In this document: positions 6,826 through 13,081 of the stretch, piece after piece
Layout of the letters: each line of letters opens with the position of its first letter
How positions within the stretch are numbered: the stretch's first letter is position 1
From: Negativicutes bacterium
GTDB taxonomy: Bacteria > Bacillota_C > Negativicutes > Sporomusales_B > JARLHX01
Reading direction: 5' to 3'
Assembly (NCBI GenBank): GCA_031292015.1
Contig: JARLHY010000058.1
Span: forward strand, 1-13,081
DNA length: 13,081 bases
Program-made: the position numbers and the translations under genes
Notes under the pieces: generated by a model
What the model was told of the DNA's origin: nothing
Database searches by the model: none
Seen by the model: only the letters and a program-made list of their open reading frames with translations

Positions 6826-7591
6826 AGGCCCTCCTCTTTCCCAGATAGGCTTCGATGACTTCTTCATTGACCTGGATCTCGGCAGGGGTGCCTTCGGCGA
6901 TCTTTTTGCCGAAGTTGATTACGGTGATCCGGTCCGACAGATTCATCACAAAGCGCATATTGTGCTCAATCAGCAAAATGGTGACCCCACGTTCCCGCAA
7001 GCCGCGAACAAGTTTGATCAGTTCGGCTGTTTCAGTGTCGTTCAGACCCGCGGCCGGTTCATCCAGAAGCAGCAATTTCGGGTTTTGGGCCAGCGCCCGG
7101 GAAATTTCAACGACCTTTTGCTGGCCATAAGACAAATTGCTGGCTTTATAGTGGGCTTTATCCCGAAGCCCGACAAGGCTCAGCAGCTCCATGCACTCCT
7201 CGACCGCAGCATGATTGGCTTTTTGAAAGTAACGGGTGCGGAAAATCGGACCGACAATCCCTTCTTTGATGCGGGCATACATGCCAACCTGCACATTTTC
7301 CAAGACAGTCAATGCTTTGAATAAGCGGACGTTTTGAAAGGTGCGGGCGATTCCACGGCGGGAAATGGCCGAAGACTGAAGCCCCTGAATCGGCGAGCCG
7401 TTGAAAAGGATGGCTCCGGCCGTCGGCTTGTAAAATCCGTTGACAACATTGAGAACCGTTGTCTTGCCTGCGCCGTTTGGTCCGATAAGGGCGTGGATCG
7501 AGCCGGGCATCACCTCGATGCTCAGCTTGTCAACCGCCCGCAGTCCTCCGAAAACCATGCTCATCCCGTCTATCGACAATAGCGCATCCAC
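6818..7591 (-). CDS. livG: ABC importer ATPase, LivG type
   Basis: A 257-residue ATPase partner of LivF. Visible elements are Walker A GPNGAGKTT (37-45), the Q-loop in RTFQNVRLF (Gln86), signature LSYGQ (153-157), Walker B LLLLDEP (173-179) with Glu178, and the switch His210 (LLIEHNM). The longer linker between Q-loop and signature (IVGPIFRTRYFQ region) and the C-terminal tail ending YLGKR are characteristic of LivG. The start is GTG at 7591, directly after the livM stop codon TGA with no gap; AAGGAGG lies 8 bases before it inside the livM end. Its own stop overlaps the livF start. The tight packing implies coupled translation and matched subunit amounts. Confidence 0.94.
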   Translation of the reverse strand: MDALLSIDGMSMVFGGLRAVDKLSIEVMPGSIHALIGPNGAGKTTVLNVVNGFYKPTAGAILFNGSPIQGLQSSAISRRGIARTFQNVRLFKALTVLENVQVGMYARIKEGIVGPIFRTRYFQKANHAAVEECMELLSLVGLRDKAHYKASNLSYGQQKVVEISRALAQNPKLLLLDEPAAGLNDTETAELIKLVRGLRERGVTILLIEHNMRFVMNLSDRITVINFGKKIAEGTPAEIQVNEEVIEAYLGKRRAYA

Positions 7592-8581
7592 TCAGCACCC
7601 CTCCTTCTGCTGACTGCCCCAGATACTGCGGGCAGCAAGCCAGGTCATGAATTTCCCGTCCGCCGCAAAAAAGCTGACAATTCCCTGGGGGATAAACAAC
7701 ATGACCAGGACGATTCCGATTCCGAAAAGGGCCATGTAGTACTCCTGCAGGAACCGCAGCAGTTCGGGAATGAAGGTAAGGAGAACGGCTCCGATGATGG
7801 GGCCGGTCACCGTGCCGGCGCCGCCGATCAGGACCATGGTGAAGAAGACGATTGACTGGTCAAAGGTAAAAGTATCGGGGCTGATGTAGGAAGACATGTG
7901 GGCATACAGGCTGCCGGCAATGCCGGCAAAAAACGCCGACAGGGCAAAGGAAAAGACTTTGGTGAAAGTCAGATTTATGCCTGAGGTGCTTGCCGCGATT
8001 TCATCTTCGCGAACAGCTTTGAAAGAGCGGCCAAGGTTGGAGTGTTCGATACACCATGAAACCAGAGCCGTCAGAAAGGCAAATAGCAGCAGAAAGTAAT
8101 AATAGTGAGTCGAATTGGCAAGCTCGATCCCGCCGATGGATATTCCGGGGATGCCGCCGATGCCGGAGGCGCCGTGGGTTACTGAAGTCCAGTTTTGCAG
8201 GACCATCTGGACGATAATCCCAAAGCCGATGGTCGCCATCGCCAGATAATGCCCGCTGAGTTTTAGAGCAGGCAGACCCAACATAATGCCGAAAATCGAC
8301 GCCACCAACCCTGAGACCGGCAGGCCCACCCAGAAGTTGATGTGGAAATCCACGGCCAGGAGCGCGGCGGTATAAGCACCGATGCCGAAAAAACCGGCTT
8401 GGGCGAAAGATATGTACCCTGTATAGCCGTAGATGAAATTCAGTCCAATCGCCACAATAATATAAATCAGGGTTAAATTTGCCAGTCCGACATAATAGTT
8501 GTCAGGCATCAGTTTCGGGACCGCCAAAATCACCAGAGCCAAAAGAACCCCCATGATAGCGCGAGGTAGTTTCTTATTCAT
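7592..8581 (-). CDS. livM: ABC importer permease, LivM type
   Basis: A 329-residue polytopic inner-membrane permease of the HAAT family with about nine to ten hydrophobic segments. Family marks are the GLNFIYGYTGYISFAQAGFF block near the start of the core, the cytoplasmic coupling loop GRSFKAVREDEIAASTSGIN, and the C-terminal block LIGGAGTVTGPIIGA. I chose ATG 8581 rather than 8593 because the only ribosome site, TGGAGG, overlaps the upstream ATG and is correctly spaced (about 5 bases) for the second. Nothing resembling a ribosome site precedes 8593. It lies 27 bases after livH and abuts livG. It forms the translocation pore with LivH; substrate cannot be read from the permease. Confidence 0.94.
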   Translation of the reverse strand: MNKKLPRAIMGVLLALVILAVPKLMPDNYYVGLANLTLIYIIVAIGLNFIYGYTGYISFAQAGFFGIGAYTAALLAVDFHINFWVGLPVSGLVASIFGIMLGLPALKLSGHYLAMATIGFGIIVQMVLQNWTSVTHGASGIGGIPGISIGGIELANSTHYYYFLLLFAFLTALVSWCIEHSNLGRSFKAVREDEIAASTSGINLTFTKVFSFALSAFFAGIAGSLYAHMSSYISPDTFTFDQSIVFFTMVLIGGAGTVTGPIIGAVLLTFIPELLRFLQEYYMALFGIGIVLVMLFIPQGIVSFFAADGKFMTWLAARSIWGSQQKEGC

Positions 8582-8608
8582 GAGAACCTCCATATTCGCT
8601 GATCATCA

Positions 8609-9475
8609 TCAAACTTTGGTGGAGATCTTCTCACCAAACAGGCCGCGCGGCATGAAGGCGAGGATCAGTATCAAGACTATAAACGCAAAAGCGTCTTTAT
8701 ACAGGGAAGAAACATAGGCGGCTCCGAAAATCTCCAGTACTCCCAGGAAGAGTCCACCGATAATGGCACCAGGCACCGAGCCGAAGCCTCCGATAATGCT
8801 GGCGGCAAAAGCCTTTAATCCCAAGCTGCCGCCCATGTCGGCGGAAACAAAGAAAATAGGCGCAAGAAGCACTCCCGCCGCCGCTGCCAGCGTCGAACTG
8901 TAAATAAAGGTCCAGGCAATCATCCGCGATACTTTGATACCCATCAGCGCGGCAGCCTCCTGATCCTGCGCCGTGGCCTGCATTTGCCGTCCCAGCGGTG
9001 TTTTGCCGAAGAAATAGTACTGGAAGACAACCAAACCGGTCGTTACGCCGATAATCAAGAGGTTTTGCGGATCAACAAATATCGAGCCGAGCTGGATTGT
9101 GTTTTCGCCGAACAAACCAGGAAAAAATATCGGCTGAGGCCCCCAGATAATTCTGGCGATATTCTTTAAAAACATGCTGACCCCGATGGTACTTACAATA
9201 ACAGTAATAGCCGGTTTCTTCCGCAGCGGAAAATAGGCTACCTTCTGAAAGACATAGCCATAAAGCGCCAGGAGCACAATCGATACAAGGTACGAAGACA
9301 AAAGCGGCAAGTGAAATGTCAGCGTCAGCATTGCCGCAACATAGGCTCCCAACATCACGTTCTCACCCTGGGCAAAATTGACGACATTGACGGCATTGGC
9401 GATAACGACGATTCCCAAAGCCACCAGCGCGTATATTGCACCCATTGCCAAACCGTTTAAAAGCAATTGTGTCAA
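8609..9475 (-). CDS. livH: ABC importer permease, LivH type
   Basis: A 288-residue polytopic permease forming the membrane pore with LivM. Family marks are LLNGLAMGAIYALVALGIVV at the N-terminus, the NFAQGENVMLGAY block, the coupling loop GRQMQATAQDQEAAALMGIK, and the GGFGSVPGAIIGG block near the C-terminus. The start is TTG at 9475: it gives the canonical LivH N-terminus, no in-frame ATG or GTG lies upstream, and a purine-rich GGGGGGA lies about 8 bases before it. The next in-frame ATG would cut into the first membrane segment. The weak start codon and G-only ribosome site, together with the stem-loop in the 125-base gap after the binding-protein gene, suggest lower output than the binding protein. 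Usual length is about 285-300. Confidence 0.93.
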   Translation of the reverse strand: MTQLLLNGLAMGAIYALVALGIVVIANAVNVVNFAQGENVMLGAYVAAMLTLTFHLPLLSSYLVSIVLLALYGYVFQKVAYFPLRKKPAITVIVSTIGVSMFLKNIARIIWGPQPIFFPGLFGENTIQLGSIFVDPQNLLIIGVTTGLVVFQYYFFGKTPLGRQMQATAQDQEAAALMGIKVSRMIAWTFIYSSTLAAAAGVLLAPIFFVSADMGGSLGLKAFAASIIGGFGSVPGAIIGGLFLGVLEIFGAAYVSSLYKDAFAFIVLILILAFMPRGLFGEKISTKV

Positions 9476-9521
9476 TGCTGTTTCCCCCCGATCATGTTTA
9501 GGGTATCAGGATATCCAAAGA

Positions 9522-9573
9522 TCAGGGTATTACAACCGCCGGCATCACCTGCGAAGCGTCCGTAATACCCTGA
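9522..9573 (-). repeat. Perfect 12-bp inverted repeat in the livK-livH gap
   Basis: TCAGGGTATTAC (9522-9533) and its exact complement (9562-9573) flank 28 bases. A further direct AGGGTAT copy is at 9500-9506, with the palindrome GGATATCC (9509-9516) between the two direct copies. In mRNA it would form a stem-loop between the binding-protein and permease genes. No T-run follows on the minus strand, so it is not a classical terminator; an mRNA-stabilising, processing or partial attenuation element, or an operator, is possible. The repeat is seen directly; the role is inferred. Confidence 0.7.
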
Positions 9574-9600
9574 CATCTTATAGTGCGGTCTGGGCTGCGA

Positions 9601-10755
9601 TTACTCGACTGTTACGTTTTGGATAAAGTCGGGTTTGCCGTCTTTCATCTGGGCGATGACAACCTGGTGGGCGCCATTGCCGTCTTTAAAGGTAAAGGTA
9701 TTGGCGACCCCTTTATAGTCCGTGATGGTCAGCATGGCCTTGCGGATGGCTTCGGGATCGGTGGAACCCGCCTTTTCGATGGCCATCTTCAGCAGGTACA
9801 TGCCGTCATAGGCGGCTGTGGCGTGGTATTCGGGATCAGACTTGAACAGTTCCTGATATTTCTTTACCCATTCCTGGACTTTGGCGTCGGTGCTTTTGGT
9901 GGAAAGGCCGTCGATAACGGCGTAGCTTCCGTTAGACGATTCCCCGGCCAGTTGGACCGTCGCCGGCATCGAATAACCCGGCGAGCCGATCAGCGGCAGG
10001 TTGATTCCCAATTGTTTGTTTTGGCGCTGCATCGTGGCCGACTGAGAGGGATGTCCCCAGTCGATGATTACTTCGGCCCCTTTGTTCTTGAGATTGGTCA
10101 ACTGGGCAACAAGATCCTTGTCGTTGCTGTTGTAGGATTCAACGAGAACGACTTCCGCCCCCAGAGCCTTGACAGCCGCAACGATGATATCCTTACCGCC
10201 GACGCCGTATTCATCGGTATCATGAATGACGCCGATTTTAGTCTTTTTCAGGGTTTCGACCGCGAATTTCGCCGCGGCTCTGGCTGCCAGGCCGTCATCG
10301 GGACGCAGCCGGAAGAACCAGGGATTATCCACCAGTAATTTGGCGTTGGTGCCCTGTACGAAGAAAGGAATTTTCGCCTTGTTGATGATCTGGGCGACGG
10401 CAAAATCCTGGGTGCTGAGGTCCGGGCCCATGATAGCAATTACGTGATGGGAATCGATGAGTTTGTTGATTGCGTTGACCGCCGCGGGATTGGTATTGGC
10501 GGAGTCCTCTTTGACAATTTCGATTTTTCGGCCGTTGATGCCGCCGGAGGCGTTGATTTCATCCACCGCCATCTTTAGACCGTTGACCAGATATTGACCG
10601 ACAACCGTGTATTCCGAGGTCAGGGCCGTCGCCTGCCCGATCTTGATGGGGCCTTTGTCAGCTCCGGTCGAGCTGGACTGACCGCAGCCGGTCAGGGATA
10701 CCGCGAATAATAAAAGTACCAGTAAAGCCACTGTCTGAATTTTCTTGCCTTTCAT
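9601..10755 (-). CDS. livK: ABC importer substrate-binding lipoprotein, LivK/LivJ (HAAT) type
   Basis: A 384-residue extracytoplasmic receptor for the Liv-type importer. Residues 1-23 are a lipoprotein signal peptide (KGKK then a Leu/Val-rich core) with lipobox LTGC, so Cys24 should be lipidated and the protein membrane-anchored, consistent with a Gram-positive or diderm Firmicute. A Ser/Gly-rich linker follows, then the type I periplasmic-binding fold: IKIGQATALTSEYTVVGQ, a conserved block around NASGGINGRKIEIV, and GPDLSTQDFAVAQ with IPFFVQGTN, where LIV-binding proteins use Ser/Thr to hold the ligand carboxylate. This fits an organic acid but does not identify it. A strong AGGAGGAGGA lies 5 bases before the ATG. 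It sits 96 bases after uxaA and 125 bases before livH. Its place inside a hexonate operon suggests a sugar-acid ligand, unusual for this family. Symbol denotes family only. Confidence 0.92.
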   Translation of the reverse strand: MKGKKIQTVALLVLLLFAVSLTGCGQSSSTGADKGPIKIGQATALTSEYTVVGQYLVNGLKMAVDEINASGGINGRKIEIVKEDSANTNPAAVNAINKLIDSHHVIAIMGPDLSTQDFAVAQIINKAKIPFFVQGTNAKLLVDNPWFFRLRPDDGLAARAAAKFAVETLKKTKIGVIHDTDEYGVGGKDIIVAAVKALGAEVVLVESYNSNDKDLVAQLTNLKNKGAEVIIDWGHPSQSATMQRQNKQLGINLPLIGSPGYSMPATVQLAGESSNGSYAVIDGLSTKSTDAKVQEWVKKYQELFKSDPEYHATAAYDGMYLLKMAIEKAGSTDPEAIRKAMLTITDYKGVANTFTFKDGNGAHQVVIAQMKDGKPDFIQNVTVE

Positions 10756-10851
10756 AACAATCCTCCTCCTTTTAAATCAGCAAAAAGGTTCCCAGGTCAC
10801 CTGTGGCGTTTCCTTTCAACCCACCTCCCCGTCGACCGGAATGAGCAACAG

Positions 10852-12348
10852 TTATAACGTTACGCCATCCTTAAAAATGGCGATGTCGCGGTTATCGCTC
10901 GATTCGTTTTTGGTATTGATCCCGCCTGAGGCCACCTGCAGAATCAATGCCAGCAGCTCACCGGCAGCTTCCGGCATGCTTTTTCCTTCCAGCAGTATAC
11001 CGGCGTTAAAGTCGATCCAGTCTTTTTTTCTTGCGGCCAGAACCGAGTTGCTGGCAATCTTGATAGTCGGAACCGGGGCCCCCAGCGGGTTGCCGCGGCC
11101 GGTGGTAAACAGGATCATATGTACTCCAGCCGCCGTGAGGGCGGTTTGAACAACCAGGTCGTTGCCGGGTGCGTTCAGCAGATTCAGTCCGCTCTTCGTT
11201 ACTTGCCCGCCGTAATCAAGAACATCGACGACTCGGCTGGTGCCGCCTTTTTGCACGCAGCCAAGCGACTTTTCCTCCAGCGTGGAAATCCCCCCCTCTT
11301 TATTGCCGGGAGCGGGATTTTCATAGATTTCCTGACCGTGGCGGATAAAATATTGTTTGAAATCGTTGATCAGGCTCACTGTTTTATTGAACACCTGCTC
11401 ATCGACGCAACGGTCCATCAGGATGGTCTCGGCGCCAAACATTTCCGGTACTTCCGACAGCACCGCGGTGCTTCCCTGGGCGATCAGCAGGTCAGTCACA
11501 CTGCCGACCAGCGGGTTGGCGGTTATCCCGGAAAAACCGTCGGACGCGCCGCATTTTAAGCCGATCTTCAGTTTGGACACAGGTACGCTCCGGCGCTGGA
11601 AGCACCGGGCATACCCGACCAATTCCCCGATCAGTCTCAGCCCGTCGGCGTCTTCGTCGGCGACATCCTGAGTGATTAAAAACTTCACCCGGTTTTCATC
11701 GTATCGACCCAGTACTTTTTTAAATTCGTGAACATTGTTGTTTTCGCAGCCGAGACTGAGCACCAGCACACCGGCCGCATTGGGATGATTCACAAGATCG
11801 GCCAGGATTTTCTGGGTTGTGACATGGTCATCGCCAAGCTGCGAGCAGCCGTAAGGGTGAGGAAAGGCAAAAATACCGTCGGTCAGCCCCTGATAGCGCT
11901 CGCCGGCAAGCCGGGCGATGCGCTGGGCCGTTTTATTGACACAGCCGGTAGTGTTGATGATCCATATTTCGTTTCTGATGCCGACAGTGCCATTTTCCCT
12001 GACGAAGCCGGAAAAAACGGTGGGGTGAACTGGAGTCTGCCGGCTATCCGGTTGTGGCCTGTAGCGGTATTGGAGAATTCCTTTCAGGCTTGTCGCGAGG
12101 TTGTGGGTATGAACTTTGTCGCCGGCGTCGATGTCGGCCGTGGCGTGCCCGATGCTGAAGCCGTACTTGACAATGCTGTCGCCCCGGGCGATACGCTGCA
12201 GGGCAACCTTATGCCCCATGTCGATATCCTGACGGATTTCTACAGCCGCCTCATCGACCCGTACGGTCTCACCGCGGCGCAAATCCCTTATCGCCACCGC
12301 CACATTATCCCTGGCCTGAATTTTTACCACACTGTCGCTGATCAACAC
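10852..12348 (-). CDS. uxaA: Altronate dehydratase
   Basis: A 498-residue metal-dependent lyase converting D-altronate to 2-keto-3-deoxy-D-gluconate and water in hexuronate/hexonate breakdown. It is collinear with E. coli UxaA end to end: an N-terminal SAF-like domain (about 1-95) with VKYG, GHATADI and GDKVHTHN, then the catalytic region with HPYGCSQLGDDH, LSLGCENN, LKCGASDGFSGITANP, EVPEMFGAE, FKQYF, ENPAPGNKEGG, and a C-terminus DIAIFKDGVTL. These features separate it from galactarate dehydratase GarD and from sulfolactate lyase. Family enzymes need iron or manganese and are often oxygen-sensitive. The start is uncertain: GTG 12348 has GAGG 7 bases upstream and best matches the E. coli N-terminus; TTG 12345 and TTG 12366 are alternatives. 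It lies about 46 bases after the dehydrogenase gene and is not truncated. Function is confident; that altronate itself is imported is inference. Confidence 0.93.
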   Translation of the reverse strand: MLISDSVVKIQARDNVAVAIRDLRRGETVRVDEAAVEIRQDIDMGHKVALQRIARGDSIVKYGFSIGHATADIDAGDKVHTHNLATSLKGILQYRYRPQPDSRQTPVHPTVFSGFVRENGTVGIRNEIWIINTTGCVNKTAQRIARLAGERYQGLTDGIFAFPHPYGCSQLGDDHVTTQKILADLVNHPNAAGVLVLSLGCENNNVHEFKKVLGRYDENRVKFLITQDVADEDADGLRLIGELVGYARCFQRRSVPVSKLKIGLKCGASDGFSGITANPLVGSVTDLLIAQGSTAVLSEVPEMFGAETILMDRCVDEQVFNKTVSLINDFKQYFIRHGQEIYENPAPGNKEGGISTLEEKSLGCVQKGGTSRVVDVLDYGGQVTKSGLNLLNAPGNDLVVQTALTAAGVHMILFTTGRGNPLGAPVPTIKIASNSVLAARKKDWIDFNAGILLEGKSMPEAAGELLALILQVASGGINTKNESSDNRDIAIFKDGVTL

Positions 12349-12394
12349 GGCACCGCCTCTTATCAAGGTCCATAAACTCCCGCTTTTTCGCCGG

Positions 12395-13081
12395 TCAGGG
12401 AGAAAGCAGGACTTTCAGGTTGTCGCCGCCTTTTTTCATCAGATTGATGCCGCTCTGAGCCTCCGTCAGTTTGAACCTGTGGGTAACGACTTTCGCAAAA
12501 TCGGGATAGTTGGCCACAAGGTCAGCGGCGGCGACAAAGTCCACCGGTTCATAGACCCGGATGCCGATCATGTCAAGTTCGGCGAAGTTTACCCGCAACA
12601 GATCGACGGTAGGCGCCTTTTTGAAAACACTTACATTGACAACCTGGCCACGGATTTTGCAATATTTCACGGCAGCGTCGATGGCGCTCTGAACTCCGGC
12701 TACCTCAAAGACGACGTCGGCGCCGTCTCCGCCAGTCAGGCTCAGAATGGCTCCGTCGCCGGCATCGGACGAAGTTTCAAATCCGAGACTGGCGATCAGA
12801 TTGCGTCTGAATTCATTGGGTTCAATGACCAGAACCTTTCTGGCCCCGGCGTTTTTGGCGACCAGGGCCACCAAGAAGCCGATCGGCCCACCGCCGATCA
12901 CCAGGACGACATCGCCTATTTTCAGGGCCGAGCGGCGTACGGCGTGGACGGCGACCGCCACAGGCTCAACAATGGCTCCGTCAGCCAGATTCATTCCGGC
13001 AGGCAGTTTTACAAGCTGATTCAGCGGCACTTTGACGTACTCGGCGAAACCGCCGTCAGTATCAATGCCGGTCAGACCCAA
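12395..13081 (-). CDS. Zinc-type medium-chain alcohol/polyol dehydrogenase (partial, N-terminus outside window)
   Basis: The last 228 residues of an NAD-linked dehydrogenase of the sorbitol/threonine dehydrogenase group; about 110 N-terminal residues with the catalytic Cys/His zinc ligands lie beyond 13081. The first visible codon is TTG read as an internal Leu in GLTGIDTDGGFAEYV, a conserved region just before the coenzyme domain, so this is not the true start. Visible are IVEPVAVAVHAV (a Glu that is a zinc ligand in some members), the Rossmann motif GGGPIG (63-68), and an acidic Glu (LVIEPNEFRR) at the end of the second strand, favouring NAD over NADP. It precedes uxaA in the same operon, so a sugar acid or polyol oxidised at a secondary alcohol is plausible: L-galactonate or L-idonate 5-dehydrogenases belong to this family. 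Threonine or butanediol dehydrogenase activity is not excluded. Confidence 0.88.
   Translation of the reverse strand: MGLTGIDTDGGFAEYVKVPLNQLVKLPAGMNLADGAIVEPVAVAVHAVRRSALKIGDVVLVIGGGPIGFLVALVAKNAGARKVLVIEPNEFRRNLIASLGFETSSDAGDGAILSLTGGDGADVVFEVAGVQSAIDAAVKYCKIRGQVVNVSVFKKAPTVDLLRVNFAELDMIGIRVYEPVDFVAAADLVANYPDFAKVVTHRFKLTEAQSGINLMKKGGDNLKVLLSP

Noticed and set aside
9522..9573. Inverted repeat as insertion-sequence ends or a CRISPR repeat
   Set aside because: Only 28 bases separate the arms, no transposase or target duplication is visible, and there is no regular repeat-spacer series.
9583..10338. Plus-strand open frame of 251 codons opposite livK
   Set aside because: Antisense shadow of a clear lipoprotein gene; the product shows no domain, and I saw no ribosome site.
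10833..10846. 14-base sequence CGACCGGAATGAGC shared with the operon terminator arm (2813-2826)
   Set aside because: A single 14-mer match in 13 kb is not far from chance; the copy before livK lacks the partner arm and T-run, so it is not a second terminator.
10756..10851. Possible internal promoter before livK
   Set aside because: A TTTAAA-like -10 exists but the best -35 match is poor, and the gap is short; livK is adequately explained as an operon member.
11728..12375. Plus-strand open frame of 215 codons opposite uxaA
   Set aside because: Antisense shadow; uxaA is collinear with its family across this stretch.

Overview
All credible genes in this window lie on the minus strand, so the biology reads from the right end (13081) to the left end (1). 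Strong GGAGG-type ribosome sites, a MerR regulator, a HisKA_7TM-PAS-GGDEF signalling protein and the gene style suggest an anaerobic or facultative Firmicute, perhaps a Negativicute. That is inference; no rRNA or other marker is present. The catabolic genes are GC-rich, while the MerR gene at the left end is strikingly AT-rich.

The main body (13081 to about 2790) looks like one long operon for uptake and breakdown of sugar acids (hexonates). In transcription order it holds: a zinc-type medium-chain alcohol/polyol dehydrogenase (N-terminus outside the window), altronate dehydratase UxaA, a complete five-gene ABC importer of the branched-chain amino acid (HAAT/Liv) family (lipoprotein binding protein, permeases LivH and LivM, ATPases LivG and LivF), an FGGY gluconokinase-type kinase, a D-2-hydroxyacid dehydrogenase and a KDPG/KHG aldolase (Eda). 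A clear rho-independent terminator follows at 2792-2832. Spacings are short, livM/livG abut and livG/livF overlap. A perfect 12-bp inverted repeat sits in the livK-livH gap.

A plausible scheme: the Liv-type importer brings in an acid substrate; the two dehydrogenases interconvert hydroxy and keto forms; UxaA dehydrates D-altronate to 2-keto-3-deoxygluconate (KDG); the kinase phosphorylates a sugar acid; and the aldolase releases pyruvate plus a C3 product. No recognisable KDG kinase, tagaturonate reductase or 6-phosphogluconate dehydratase is visible, so the route does not close within the window. A HAAT importer inside a hexonate operon is the most unusual point.

Left of the terminator are two genes that look separately controlled: a membrane diguanylate cyclase (1008-2564) with its own candidate promoter and a leader hairpin, and a BmrR-like MerR regulator (60-899) with its own promoter and a strong terminator at 1-37. 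No regulator clearly tied to the operon is present, and its promoter must lie beyond the right edge. I saw no tRNA, rRNA, CRISPR array, insertion sequence or phage gene. No gene-free stretch exceeds 300 bases; the longest (2565-2849) holds the operon terminator and the cyclase promoter and leader.
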